Assembly (NCBI RefSeq): GCF_963662805.1
Contig: NZ_OY759879.1
Coordinates: 1 to 49,317, forward strand
DNA from: an uncultured Cohaesibacter sp.
Lineage (GTDB): Bacteria > Pseudomonadota > Alphaproteobacteria > Rhizobiales > Cohaesibacteraceae
Length of the DNA: 49,317 bases
Direction of reading: 5' to 3'
In this document: piece by piece, positions 25,244 to 33,944 of the stretch
How positions within the stretch are numbered: the stretch's first letter is position 1
Layout: each line of letters starts with the position of its first letter
Translations under genes and position numbers: made by a program
Notes under the pieces: model-generated
Seen by the model: the letters and a program-made list of their open reading frames with translations, nothing else
What the model was told of the DNA's origin: nothing
Database searches by the model: none

Positions 25244-26092
25244 ATGCCGTCAGAAAGCCCGTCTGTTCTTATTGCCAACCCGAACGGGGAAGACGCCGCC
25301 GCCCTTGGCGAAGTGCTCAAGGCTGTCGATATCACTCTGTCGATTGACCTTGTGAAGGGCGGCACGGCTTGTCTCGAGGCTGTTTCCAACAAAAGCTACG
25401 ATCTTTGCTTCATCAACACTGCCTTTCTCGATCTTGACTGTTTTTCTGTCCTGACAAAGATCAGGGAACTCAAAAACCGCCCGCTGTGCATTCTGACCAG
25501 CGATCAATATGACCTCGATATCGTCGAAAAGGCAAAACTTGCGGGCGTCTATGACTGCATTCTGAAGCCCTATCGTCCTGAAGACATCGAACGCTTCATG
25601 CGCAGGCTCGAAATCAAAGGAGCAAATTTCCCGGTTCTGATTGCCGATGACTCGCGGGTTACACGGCGTGTCATCTTCAAAGTGCTCGAAGAGTGCAACT
25701 TCAATTTGACGGTTTCGGAGGCAAGTTCGGGGCAATTAGCGATAGCGCTGTGTAAAAAAATCTTGTTCCGGTTCATGTTCATCGACTATTCGATGCCACA
25801 ACTCAACGGCCTCGAGGCTGCCAAAAAGATGCTCAAGAGCTGTCCCGGCAGCAGTATCGTCCTGATTACCGCGACCGGAGATCCCAAAGTTCAGGAAGAA
25901 GCAGTCAAGGCAGGCCTTGCCGGTTTCCTGCAAAAGCCCTTTCTACCCCACGATATCGACCAGCTGCTGCATTCGCTCCTTGGCCTGGAACAACCCAACA
26001 TCCATCAAGAAGCGTTTCTCAAGGCCATCCGGAACGATGGGGTCTTTGATGAATTGCAGGACAATCTCAAACAGAACTATCTCTTGATCTGA
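25244..26092 (+). CDS. Double receiver-domain response regulator (first domain degenerate)
   Basis: 282 residues with two CheY-like domains and no DNA-binding or enzymatic output. In domain 1 (about 7-125) the phospho-acceptor position is Asn58 (DLCFINTAF) and the acidic pair is absent (LIANPNGED), but the Lys108 of ILKPY is kept. Domain 2 (about 130-250) has the full set: Asp135-Asp136 (IADDSRV), Asp181 (FIDYSMPQLNG), Thr (LITATGD) and Lys231 (LQKPF). The final 35 residues (KAIRNDGVFDELQDNLKQNYLLI, in parts) are a short helical tail. It probably relays or sequesters phosphate, or modulates a partner kinase or motor. No kinase gene is nearby, so the partner is unknown. Confidence 0.85.
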   Translation: MPSESPSVLIANPNGEDAAALGEVLKAVDITLSIDLVKGGTACLEAVSNKSYDLCFINTAFLDLDCFSVLTKIRELKNRPLCILTSDQYDLDIVEKAKLAGVYDCILKPYRPEDIERFMRRLEIKGANFPVLIADDSRVTRRVIFKVLEECNFNLTVSEASSGQLAIALCKKILFRFMFIDYSMPQLNGLEAAKKMLKSCPGSSIVLITATGDPKVQEEAVKAGLAGFLQKPFLPHDIDQLLHSLLGLEQPNIHQEAFLKAIRNDGVFDELQDNLKQNYLLI

Positions 26093-26119
26093 GGATCCGA
26101 TGTCTGCTGCGATGCCAAG

Positions 26120-27157
26120 TCAGACGGTTTTTCTCTGCATGAGATGACTGAGCACACCGTCCACCAGCCTGACATCACCGACTTCAATGCCATTCCAGTT
26201 GCTGAGTTTTGGAGACCGCCAGTGTTCCATGGCCACAGCCTCACCCTCGCTCATGGGCAGGAAAGCATCGAGCACGGCAGCCAGCATGACTTCTGATGCT
26301 CTGGAAGCCCCGTCCCAGCATTTGATCGCCACGCCAAGGCCCTGCTCTGGCAGACTGGCGCAAAAGACACCTTCCGCTCCGGTCTTGACGAAGGCGCGTG
26401 CACCGAAAATCTCCATTACAGCTGTGCAGAAGCGATCCTTGCCTGCGACCATATAGGGCTTTCTGGCAACCGCCTCTCTGATCTGGGCAGCAGCTTCCGC
26501 CCGGCTTGCATCCAGCCCCAACCCCGTTCCAAAGCGAGCAAAGCCTTGCGCGAGATGGCGCAGGGGCGTCGCATAGGTCGGGATGGAGCAACCATCCGTG
26601 CCACAGAGATCAAGCCCCTCCTCACCCTGCAACGACCAGCCGGTCATTTGTTCCAGTACCTGACGCACCTCCTTCTGGACGGGATGATTATGCCTGACAT
26701 AGCCTTTCGGTGCGAACCCGGCCTTCTGCGCAAAACACAGAAAGCCTGCATGTTTGCCTGAACAATTGTTATGGATGGCGGTGGGTGCGAGGTCTGCTTT
26801 GTGCAGGCGGGCCTGATCGGCTTCGAGACGCGGGCTTTGTGCGCCGCATTCGAGATGGCTCTCATCAAGACCACACGCGGCCAGCATGCTACTGACCGTT
26901 TTGACATGCTCGGGCTCGCCATTGTGGGAGGCGCAGGCAATCGCAAGATGCTCATCAGCCAACTCATAAGTCTTCGCCGCTCCGGATTCGACCAACGGCA
27001 AGGCCTGCAAGCCCTTGATGGCGGAGCGTGGAAAGACGGGACTGTCGATATCGCCGATGGACGACACGAGATTTCCTGTTGCATCGACCACAGCAACCGC
27101 GCCGATGTGCCAACTTTCCACCCGCATTCCCCGGGTTACTTCCACTAGTACTGCCAT
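26120..27157 (-). CDS. Type 3 (Rhizobium etli ReAV-like) L-asparaginase
   Basis: 345 residues from ATG 27157 (MAVLVEVTRG); an in-frame ATG at 27181 is less like the family. This asparaginase class differs from the bacterial type I/II amyloid-like enzymes. It uses a Ser-Lys arrangement with a cysteine-bound zinc site, as known for R. etli ReAV. Here FPRSAIKGLQ gives Ser45 and Lys48, NNCSGKHAG gives Cys132 and Lys135, and LCGTDGC gives the third Cys near 185, all at the expected spacing. It hydrolyses L-asparagine to aspartate and ammonia in the cytoplasm. It converges on the double-receiver gene, with only 27 bases between stops. Confidence 0.9.
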   Translation of the reverse strand: MAVLVEVTRGMRVESWHIGAVAVVDATGNLVSSIGDIDSPVFPRSAIKGLQALPLVESGAAKTYELADEHLAIACASHNGEPEHVKTVSSMLAACGLDESHLECGAQSPRLEADQARLHKADLAPTAIHNNCSGKHAGFLCFAQKAGFAPKGYVRHNHPVQKEVRQVLEQMTGWSLQGEEGLDLCGTDGCSIPTYATPLRHLAQGFARFGTGLGLDASRAEAAAQIREAVARKPYMVAGKDRFCTAVMEIFGARAFVKTGAEGVFCASLPEQGLGVAIKCWDGASRASEVMLAAVLDAFLPMSEGEAVAMEHWRSPKLSNWNGIEVGDVRLVDGVLSHLMQRKTV

Positions 27158-27269
27158 TCGAACCCATCCCCGATAACGCATGCCACGACCATCATGACCA
27201 AAGCAAAAGCATCAGCACCGAGCCTATAGACTGAAGGCAGTGAGAGCAAGCGTTGATAAGTAAGGGTTT

Positions 27270-28568
27270 TTAGCGTCCAGTGATCAGGCTTCTGGTGATG
27301 ACGGCCAGCATCATCGCGGGCACGGCCTTGAGCAGCGAGCCAAGCGGATCGATCCAGAGATCGGGAACCAGGATCGTGCCTGCCACCAAATAGAGGATGG
27401 TCATGATGACCATGGACATGCAGACCTTGCCCGCGATATTGCGAAACAGAATGGCGATGCCGAGCGCAATGTCGATGAGGGCAGCACTGGCGAGCAGGAA
27501 CTGGGCCTGCAGAAGGGTTGTCCCCGAGCCTTCGAGCACATTGGCAGCAGCCTGCATCTGGAACAGCGTGATGACGCCGGTCATCAGCCAAAACAGCGAG
27601 AGGACGAGGACCAGCACCGGCAGCATCAGGGCAAGCTTGGAGAACCAGCGCTCCTGCGTGGTGCTCGGCATCATGTTGAGCGTTTCTTCATAGGGTCGGC
27701 AATAGCGACCGGAAATGGAGTGCCAGAGCGCCGGATCGCCATTCACGTGGCCCTCGAGAACCTGAAGCGCGGTTGAGCGCAGGGGTGATCGCCACCCCAA
27801 CCGGCCAAGTCCATTGGCCACCATACTGACGAAACTTCTCGCCCTGTCTCCAAGACGGATGACGCGGATCGCGGGTGCAAATCCGAGCCAGTTGCGCATT
27901 CCGGCCACCAATTCCTCAAAGGTCAGGCTCTCGGCCTCCACCAGATCGATGTCCGCATGGGCCGGTATCCGCCCTTCCACAGCCATCAGCGCCGCTTCGG
28001 TCAGCTCGTCGACATGAACCGTCTGGATCTTGTGGTCGGCCATGATCAGAGGCTGGATCATGGGAAAGCCGGCAAGCAGACGCAAAAGGGCGGTGCCGCT
28101 GTAGGCCGAAGGCGCGAGCACGAGACCGGGACGCAGAATGACCCAATCGATGGAGGAATCCATCACGACGTCATCTCCCGCAGCCTTGGTGCGCATGAAG
28201 GCCGTCGGGGCGTTGGGCTCGGCACCGGTTGAGGAAATCTGGACAAACCGCACGATCCCGCGCAACTCGCATGCCTCAAGGCATGCCTTGACCGAGAGGT
28301 GATGCACGGCATCAAGATCGATCATCAGGCCATCCTGCAGGGCGCTCGCCGCATTGACAACAGCATCGACATCATCGAGCAGGTGCGTCCATTCTGCATG
28401 GTTGAGCATGCGGCGCATGTCACCGGTGTGCCACTCCACCTGAGGCAGAAGGCGAGCCGCGGCCTTGGGCGAACGAGACAGGCTGACCACCTCGTGCCCG
28501 GCCTTAAGCAGGCTTCGGCAGATCTCCGATCCGATCAGGCCGTACCCTCCGAGAACCAGAATGCGCAT
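27270..28568 (-). CDS. SDR-type NAD(P)-binding protein fused to a DoxX-like membrane domain
   Basis: 432 residues. The N-terminal part (1 to about 290) is an atypical short-chain dehydrogenase/reductase: glycine motif GGYGLIG (8-14), SLSRSP, then a mid-region with VQISSTGAEPN and RPGLVL. The C-terminal 130 residues hold four hydrophobic helices (LALMLPVLVLVLSLFWLMTG, FLLASAALIDIALGIAIL, VCMSMVIMTILYLVAGTIL and a last one near LLKAVPAMMLAVITRSL), a DoxX-like four-helix block. Such fusions are known in proteobacteria, with no proven substrate. They may be membrane-attached redox or quinone-related enzymes. GGAGCGGAC lies upstream of ATG. It is separated from asparaginase by 112 bases. Confidence 0.85.
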   Translation of the reverse strand: MRILVLGGYGLIGSEICRSLLKAGHEVVSLSRSPKAAARLLPQVEWHTGDMRRMLNHAEWTHLLDDVDAVVNAASALQDGLMIDLDAVHHLSVKACLEACELRGIVRFVQISSTGAEPNAPTAFMRTKAAGDDVVMDSSIDWVILRPGLVLAPSAYSGTALLRLLAGFPMIQPLIMADHKIQTVHVDELTEAALMAVEGRIPAHADIDLVEAESLTFEELVAGMRNWLGFAPAIRVIRLGDRARSFVSMVANGLGRLGWRSPLRSTALQVLEGHVNGDPALWHSISGRYCRPYEETLNMMPSTTQERWFSKLALMLPVLVLVLSLFWLMTGVITLFQMQAAANVLEGSGTTLLQAQFLLASAALIDIALGIAILFRNIAGKVCMSMVIMTILYLVAGTILVPDLWIDPLGSLLKAVPAMMLAVITRSLITGR

Positions 28569-28821
28569 GGCTCTTTGTCCGCTCCTTATGCGTCACGCGA
28601 CCAAAGTCGGTTTCAGGGATAAATTGTCGACTTTGTCAAAAAACGACGAAAAGACAAAATCGTGCATGAAATCAATGCTCAACAGGATGCAGCGAGACTT
28701 TAGACGGCAATCCGTTCTAGGTCACCACCCCAATTAGCATTAGTCATTAGTCCAGATCGTTTTTCACAAGAGCTTTGTGATTTTCAATAGGCCGAAAGCC
28801 GGATTGACCGTTTTCTGCGCT

Positions 28822-30015
28822 CTAATGATCAAGCCAGCTCGCGAGCCGGTCAATTGCCGCGTCAAGGACACTGTCCTTTTTGGAGAAACAGAAGCGGACA
28901 AATTGTCTGGGGATATCCTCGGCCGCGCCTGTTTTCCCCTGCCGATAGAAGGCCGAGACGGGCACCGCCGTCACTTTTGCCTCTTCTGTCATCTTCTGAC
29001 AAAAGGCAACGTCATCAGGCTCGACATGCATGCGGTCGGCAATGGTCGAGATGTCGACCGTCAGAAAATAGGTACCTGCACAGGGGATGACGTCAAAGCC
29101 CAGTTTGGCGAGCCCCTGCCCCAGCCGATCCCGCTTTGCCGCAAGATCTCCAGAGAGGACCTGGTAATAGGCGTCTTCCTTGCCAAGGCCCTCGGCCACG
29201 GCGGCCTGAAGATTGGGCGGCGTGGTGAAGGTGGTATATTGATGCGCCTTGGCGACTGGATCGAGCAAACCTTCCGGCCCGGAAATATAGCCCACCTTCC
29301 AACCGGTCAGCGAAAAGGTCTTTCCCGCCGAACCGATCCTGAGGCAACGCTCTTTCATCCCTTCAAGAGACATCAGGGGAATATGGGATCGCCCGTCAAA
29401 GATGATGTGCTCATAGACCTCATCGCAAATGGCATAGGCATCAAACTCGATCAGCAGATCGGCAATCGCCTGCAGTTCCTGCCGATCAAAGACCTTGCCC
29501 GCCGGGTTTTGCGGGTTGTTGAGGAGGATTGCCTTGGTGCGATCCGAAAAAGCGCGTCTCAAGGCATCCAGATCGAGGCGCCAGTCGGGAGGCGTGATCC
29601 GGACGCTCTTCACACTGGCGCCAGCGCGCTCGGCGAGCGGCAGATAGCAGTCATAAAGCGGCTCGATGAGAATGATCTCGTCGCCGGGCTCGATCAACGC
29701 ATTGATGCAATCCGAAAGCGCTTCGGTCGCACCGGACGTCACCAGCACGCCCTTGTCCGGATCAATCTCGAGCCCGTAGAAGCGCCTGTTGGCCTCTGCC
29801 ACGGCCTTGCGCAGCGCCGGAAGTCCCAGCATGGGCGGATACTGATTGTAACCATTGAGCAATTCGTCCGCAGCCTTGAGGCGGATTTCGAGCGGACCGT
29901 CCAAATCGGGGAAGCCCTGCCCGAGATTGATGGCGCCGTGCTGGGCGGCCAGACGCGACATGGTTTCGAAAATCGTGGTGGGCAGTCCGGTATAGATCTG
30001 GTTGGTCGGCTTCAC
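28822..30015 (-). CDS. Class I/II pyridoxal-phosphate aminotransferase (YbdL/MtnE-like)
   Basis: 397 residues from GTG 30015 (GGAG seven bases upstream). Fold type I aminotransferase: LGQGFPDLDGP near the N-terminus, NQYPPMLGLPALR, GATEALSDCI, the PLP-binding Asn170, Asp198 and Tyr201 (AICDEVYEH), the Schiff-base Lys232 in SAGKTFSLTGWKVGY, and a late Arg in FVRFCFSKK. The layout fits YbdL (methionine/aromatic aminotransferase, also used in methionine salvage as MtnE) and kynurenine aminotransferases. The amino donor cannot be chosen by eye. The upstream neighbour on the same strand is the NsrR-like regulator, 189 bases away, with separate transcription likely. Confidence 0.9.
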   Translation of the reverse strand: MKPTNQIYTGLPTTIFETMSRLAAQHGAINLGQGFPDLDGPLEIRLKAADELLNGYNQYPPMLGLPALRKAVAEANRRFYGLEIDPDKGVLVTSGATEALSDCINALIEPGDEIILIEPLYDCYLPLAERAGASVKSVRITPPDWRLDLDALRRAFSDRTKAILLNNPQNPAGKVFDRQELQAIADLLIEFDAYAICDEVYEHIIFDGRSHIPLMSLEGMKERCLRIGSAGKTFSLTGWKVGYISGPEGLLDPVAKAHQYTTFTTPPNLQAAVAEGLGKEDAYYQVLSGDLAAKRDRLGQGLAKLGFDVIPCAGTYFLTVDISTIADRMHVEPDDVAFCQKMTEEAKVTAVPVSAFYRQGKTGAAEDIPRQFVRFCFSKKDSVLDAAIDRLASWLDH

Positions 30016-30204
30016 GCGTTGCTCCGCAGGTCACATCTCACATGCCAAGATCGCCATCCGATCTTGTGGGAGACAAGGCCTACATGATTTTTGGCAGAAT
30101 GCAAGAAAGTCCCAGTCTTTCGCCCGCACGACAGCATTAGCCGACCTCGCACGCCGTCATGGATCAGCGAAGACTTTCGAAAGGGAAACGTCTCAAAAAG
30201 AGGG

Positions 30205-30684
30205 CTAGACGCACTGCGGTTGATGAGCCTTGGACAAGGCCGCCACCTGTTCGCTGAGGCCGAGCAGCGGTTTCAGGCATTCGGGATGCGCGATGAGATC
30301 TTCCAGAGTGTGCGCGTCCAGAACCTTGAGAAAGGCGTCCAGTGCATCCTGCAGAAGGGTGCGGAACCGGCATTCATGAATCAGCGGGCAGGTGTTGGTC
30401 TTCTCGGAAAAGCACTCGACGATCTGCAGATTTTCCTCTGTCTGGCGCAGGATGTCGCCGACATTGATATCCTGAGGTTCCTTGGCAAGGCGAATCCCGC
30501 CATTGCGACCACGGATGGCGTGAATGACGCCGATATGGGCCAGCCGCTGGGCGATCTTGTTCAGGTGATGACCGGAGATGGCGTAGGCTTCGGCAATTTC
30601 CGCCAGACGGACAGGCTGGTCCGGTTTGAGCGCACAGTACATCAGCAGTCGCATGGCATAGTTTGAATGCTGTGTCAGTCGCAT
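30205..30684 (-). CDS. nsrR: Rrf2 family regulator, NsrR-like
   Basis: 159 residues. An Rrf2 winged-helix protein with an N-terminal HTH (MRLTQHSNYAMRLLMYCAL; the recognition helix SGHHLNKIAQRLAHIG; the wing RGRNGGIRLAKEP) and three cysteines, Cys91, Cys99 and Cys105. This spacing (8 and 6) is the one I recall for Bacillus NsrR, which carries a nitric-oxide-sensitive Fe-S cluster. The HHLNK segment and INVGDILRQTE also favour NsrR over RirA/IscR, although the N-terminal dozen residues resemble RirA. It probably represses genes for NO detoxification or envelope redox control until NO damages the cluster. It is divergent from the channel-cydDC unit. AAGGA precedes ATG. Confidence 0.75.
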   Translation of the reverse strand: MRLTQHSNYAMRLLMYCALKPDQPVRLAEIAEAYAISGHHLNKIAQRLAHIGVIHAIRGRNGGIRLAKEPQDINVGDILRQTEENLQIVECFSEKTNTCPLIHECRFRTLLQDALDAFLKVLDAHTLEDLIAHPECLKPLLGLSEQVAALSKAHQPQCV

Positions 30685-30761
30685 AGTACTTCCTTCGCCC
30701 TGTCTGGTTCCAATTACCGATTATAAAGCCCGATCTCCGCGTTATTACAAACCGATTCGTG

Positions 30762-30793
30762 CGGTTCGAACAGTAATCATACGGATCGAACAG
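30762..30793. repeat. Direct repeat CGGTTCGAACAG / CGGATCGAACAG, 20 bp apart
   Basis: 30762-30773 and 30782-30793 agree at 11 of 12 positions, about 80-110 bases upstream of the nsrR-like start. The phase (20 bp, two helical turns) suggests side-by-side protein binding, perhaps autoregulation. Confidence 0.5.
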
Positions 30794-30808
30794 CGGATCG
30801 GGATAGAA

Positions 30809-30854
30809 CTGCCACCCAGTCCAGCAAGAGACCGGGGAATGGACTGGGTGGCAG
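30809..30854. repeat. Perfect 15-bp inverted repeat with 16-base loop
   Basis: CTGCCACCCAGTCCA (30809-30823) is exactly complementary to TGGACTGGGTGGCAG (30840-30854), with loop bases 30824-30839. There is no T run on either side, so it is not an ordinary terminator. As RNA it would be very stable. Confidence 0.7.
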
Positions 30855-30913
30855 CACATCGGCTCTCCTCGTCGGAAAGCGATTCGATGGGCAGGAAATC
30901 TGATATATTAGAT

Positions 30914-30926
30914 TATTCGAAAATAT
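30914..30926. promoter_or_regulatory. 13-bp motif shared with the 38339 gene upstream region (copy A)
   Basis: TATTCGAAAATAT reads ATATTTTCGAATA on the minus strand and is identical to bases 38243-38255. It has an imperfect inverted-repeat form, ATATT-N4-AATAN. It lies about 110 bases upstream of the channel gene and 230 bases upstream of the nsrR-like gene. Confidence 0.55.
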
Positions 30927-31035
30927 GAGAATTTATCAGTTTCGCTCTATTTGCCGATTGCGTATGTTGTAGCAGGTAATATAACAAGTATCAAGTTTAC
31001 TTCTTTAATTCCGCGAGACGTCACGGAGGGGCACA

Positions 31036-32028
31036 ATGACGCAACAGGACAATCATGCGACGGGCGCGAGCGAGAAGCAGCTGTCTCGTCTGGAGCATTT
31101 CCCCAACGCCTTCTTTGCCATGATCATGGGTCTTGCAGGCCTGACCCTTGCCACCGAACGGTTGGAGAAGACGCTTGGTGCAGAGCATCAAGTCAGCCTG
31201 CTGCTACTGATCATCACCGCGCTCACCTTCGCGGTTTTGCTGGCGATCTACGCTCTGAAGGCCATTCGCCATCCCGCTGCCGTGAAATGGGAGTGGAACC
31301 ACCCGGTTCGCATGTGTTTCTTCCCGGCCATTTCCATCGGCTTCGTCCTCCTGGCGACAGCGCTTGGCCCCTTTGCACCCGGACTGTCCGTCGCCTTGTG
31401 GGGGCTCGGCGCGGCCTTGCATCTTGCCGGAACGCTCGCTGTCACATCGGCGTGGATCGGGCACAGAACCTTTGAAGCGCCACACCTCAGTCCCGCATGG
31501 TTCATTCCGGCGGTGGGCAATATTCTGGTTCCCATCGTCGCGGGACGAACCGGCTACACGGAACTGGGCTGGTTCTTCTTTGCCATTGGGATCGTCTTCT
31601 GGATCGTGCTGCTCACCCTCGTCTTTAACCGGTTGATCTTTCATCATCCGCTGCCTGAGCGTCTTCTGCCGACCCTGATGATCCTGATCGCGCCACCGGC
31701 TGTGGGGTTTGTGGCCTATATCTCCATGGTTGGAAGCCTCGATCCCTTTGCACGGATCCTTTATTACTCCGGTATCTTCTTTTTCCTCATCATTTTGCTA
31801 CAGCTGCCAAAATTGTCACGCATCCCCTTTGCGATGTCATGGTGGGCCTACAGCTTCCCGATGGCGGCGCTGACCATTTCGACTTTTTTGTATGCGGAAA
31901 AAACACTATCCGCCCCGCTCCGCATTGCGGGCATGGTGCTTTTTGGTCTACTAGTTTTGGTGATCATCGGCCTTCTGTTCAGAACAGCCAAGGCCATTGC
32001 AAATCGTCAGGTCTGCAAACCGGAGTAG
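31036..32028 (+). CDS. TehA/SLAC1-type anion channel or TDT transporter
   Basis: 330 residues with about ten transmembrane segments. Early features HFPNAFFAMIMGLAGLTLATERL and the later HPVRMCFFPAISIGFVLLA fit the tellurite-resistance/dicarboxylate transporter (TDT) family and SLAC1-like anion channels. A Phe-rich central helix (YYSGIFFFLIILLQLPKL, in parts) matches the family's pore-gating Phe region. It probably moves a monovalent anion or a small organic acid through the inner membrane; the substrate cannot be read from sequence. GGAGGGG lies just before ATG. It is followed 68 bases later by cydD, so it is probably the first gene of a channel-cydD-cydC operon divergent from the NsrR-like gene. 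Confidence 0.8.
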   Translation: MTQQDNHATGASEKQLSRLEHFPNAFFAMIMGLAGLTLATERLEKTLGAEHQVSLLLLIITALTFAVLLAIYALKAIRHPAAVKWEWNHPVRMCFFPAISIGFVLLATALGPFAPGLSVALWGLGAALHLAGTLAVTSAWIGHRTFEAPHLSPAWFIPAVGNILVPIVAGRTGYTELGWFFFAIGIVFWIVLLTLVFNRLIFHHPLPERLLPTLMILIAPPAVGFVAYISMVGSLDPFARILYYSGIFFFLIILLQLPKLSRIPFAMSWWAYSFPMAALTISTFLYAEKTLSAPLRIAGMVLFGLLVLVIIGLLFRTAKAIANRQVCKPE

Positions 32029-32038
32029 CATCAAGGTC

Positions 32039-32069
32039 GTGGTTCCGGTTTCTGCAGGCTCGGAACCAC
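32039..32069. repeat. 8-bp inverted repeat between channel gene and cydD
   Basis: GTGGTTCC (32039-32046) pairs with GGAACCAC (32062-32069), with a 15-base loop and no T run. It lies in the 68-base intergenic space and could tune expression or protect mRNA. Confidence 0.4.
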
Positions 32070-32096
32070 AGATCAACCAGAGTTGCGTAAGACCTG

Positions 32097-33944
32097 ATGA
32101 CAAGCGAGCCGGTAACGACAGTCAGCCAGTTAAATGATGAAGACCGGCTGCAGGCAGAAAAAGCGGACAAGCGGAGCCGCCGACGTCAACCAAAGCCCGC
32201 TGATGACTGGCTCCGCGCCTTGCTTGAGCCTTACAAATCCAAACTTTCCCTTAAGGCTTGGCTCGATGTCGCCACGGGCCTTTGCAGCATCGCACAGGTG
32301 GGCTTTCTGGCCCTTGGCATCGAAAGCCTGTTTGTGGGCAAAGGCGGCGTTTCAGGGCTTCTTCCTTTTGTTGCCGGGCTGATGCTGGTGATTGTCGTGC
32401 GGGCTGCTCTGGTCTATGTCGCCGGACGCCTCGGGCATCAAATTTCCGCCGAGATCCGCTACAAGCTCAGAATGGCGCTGGCGCGGACACTGGCCGATCA
32501 GCCTCCCCTCGACAGCACCAAGCTGTCAGCGGGCGATGTCGCGGCACTTGGCTCGGAAGTTATCGAGTCCCTTGACCCTTACATCAGCCGATTTCTGTCC
32601 ATGCGATTGCAGCTCACCGCTGTGCCTCTTGCCATACTCATTGCGGTTGGCAGCCTTTCGTGGGCGGTGGCATTGATCCTGATGATCTGCGGCCCGCTCG
32701 TTCCGCTGTTTATGGCAATCGCCGGGATCCGTGCCAAGAAAGCCTCGGACGCGCAAATGAGCGCTCTTACCGATATGAGCGCCCGTTTTCTTGACCGTAT
32801 CGCGGGGATGACGACGCTGAAGCTCTTCCGCGCCGTAGGCCGCACCCGCGACGAGTTCGAAATGCTCGCAACGGAGTACCGCAAGGCGACCATGCGCGTC
32901 CTCAGGATTGCCTTTTTCTCCTCTGCGGCGCTTGAGCTTTTTTCGGCTCTCGGCATTGCCCTCACTGCCATTTATGTTGCCTATCAATATCTGGGCATCT
33001 CGACATACGGGGCCTATGGCGGGCAGCTCGGCATCAGCTCCGGCCTGTTCGTGCTGTTGCTCGCGCCTGAATTCTTCGCGCCCTTGCGCGAATTTGCAGC
33101 GGCCTATCATGACAAGGCAACCGCGCAATCCGCTGCCGAGCGCCTCCTGCCCCTGCTCCCGGCAGAGAGCTTGGGTGCACTGGCTGCGCCTTTGGCGGAG
33201 GCCAACACAGTTGAAAGCGCACCATCGTCAGGCAGCATCAACACAATCGCGTTTGAGGGATGTGATCTCGGCTACAGCAAAGAGCGGGGCGTGGTTCTTG
33301 AAGGCGTCACCCTCTCGATCAAGGCGCGTGAGAAAATCGCCATCCTTGGCCCTTCCGGATCGGGCAAGTCGACCTTTCTGGCCGCCCTTTGCGGGTTCCT
33401 CTCTCCCACATCCGGGTGCCTTCTGATCAATGGGGCCGCTGTGAGCGATGATCCATCACACTGGCGAGCCTTGCGTGAGGAAATGGCGTGGATCGGGCAG
33501 CGCCCGCATATGTTCCACGGCTCAGTGCTGAAGAATGTTAGGCTCGCCGCCCCGGACGCAAACAGGCCCGCCGTCAGGGACGCCCTGAAACTCGCCCATG
33601 CGGATCATTTCGTTGCGCAATTGCCAAGAGATGTTTTGACGACCCTCGGCGAGACGGGCTTTGGCATCTCTGGTGGCCAGATCCGTCGCCTTGCGATTGC
33701 GCGTGCTTCCCTCGCCCCGGCAAGTCTGGTGCTCTGTGACGAACCCACAGCCGACCTTGATGCCCAGACCGCTGCCGATGTGATCGAGAGCCTTGTTGCC
33801 ATGGCAAAGGATCGCATCCTGATTGTCGCGACCCATGACCGGGCCGTCGCAGATCGCTGCGACAGGGTCTTCTCAGTCGAAAAGGGTCGGCTGATCGAGC
33901 AGAGCGTCGCCCCATCGGTCTCCAACGCGGGGGATCAGTCATGA
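32097..33944 (+). CDS. cydD: ABC exporter CydD (thiol exporter subunit)
   Basis: 615 residues: a six-helix membrane domain (LKAWLDVATGLCSIAQVGFLALG start) and a C-terminal ATPase. Walker A is GPSGSGKS (about 418-425), the signature GFGISGGQIRRLAIAR, and Walker B LVLCDEPTADLD, with the switch His in THDRAV. CydDC exports cysteine and glutathione to the periplasm and is needed for cytochrome bd assembly. Pairing with CydC is shown by ATGA overlap (cydC starts at 33941, four bases before the end). It has a long, basic N-terminal leader (KADKRSRRRQPKP) that is not part of the membrane domain. No cydAB genes follow in the window, which is unusual. Confidence 0.9.
   Translation: MTSEPVTTVSQLNDEDRLQAEKADKRSRRRQPKPADDWLRALLEPYKSKLSLKAWLDVATGLCSIAQVGFLALGIESLFVGKGGVSGLLPFVAGLMLVIVVRAALVYVAGRLGHQISAEIRYKLRMALARTLADQPPLDSTKLSAGDVAALGSEVIESLDPYISRFLSMRLQLTAVPLAILIAVGSLSWAVALILMICGPLVPLFMAIAGIRAKKASDAQMSALTDMSARFLDRIAGMTTLKLFRAVGRTRDEFEMLATEYRKATMRVLRIAFFSSAALELFSALGIALTAIYVAYQYLGISTYGAYGGQLGISSGLFVLLLAPEFFAPLREFAAAYHDKATAQSAAERLLPLLPAESLGALAAPLAEANTVESAPSSGSINTIAFEGCDLGYSKERGVVLEGVTLSIKAREKIAILGPSGSGKSTFLAALCGFLSPTSGCLLINGAAVSDDPSHWRALREEMAWIGQRPHMFHGSVLKNVRLAAPDANRPAVRDALKLAHADHFVAQLPRDVLTTLGETGFGISGGQIRRLAIARASLAPASLVLCDEPTADLDAQTAADVIESLVAMAKDRILIVATHDRAVADRCDRVFSVEKGRLIEQSVAPSVSNAGDQS

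Larger units (their letters stand above)
30685..31035. other. Divergent regulatory region between nsrR-like gene and TehA/SLAC1-cydDC (351 bp)
   Basis: No gene. It holds, in order, a 12-bp direct repeat (30762-30793), a perfect 15-bp stem-loop (30809-30854) and the 13-bp motif shared with the 38-kb gene (30914-30926), in an increasingly AT-rich stretch ending at the GGAGGGG ribosome binding site. See separate entries. Confidence 0.6.
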
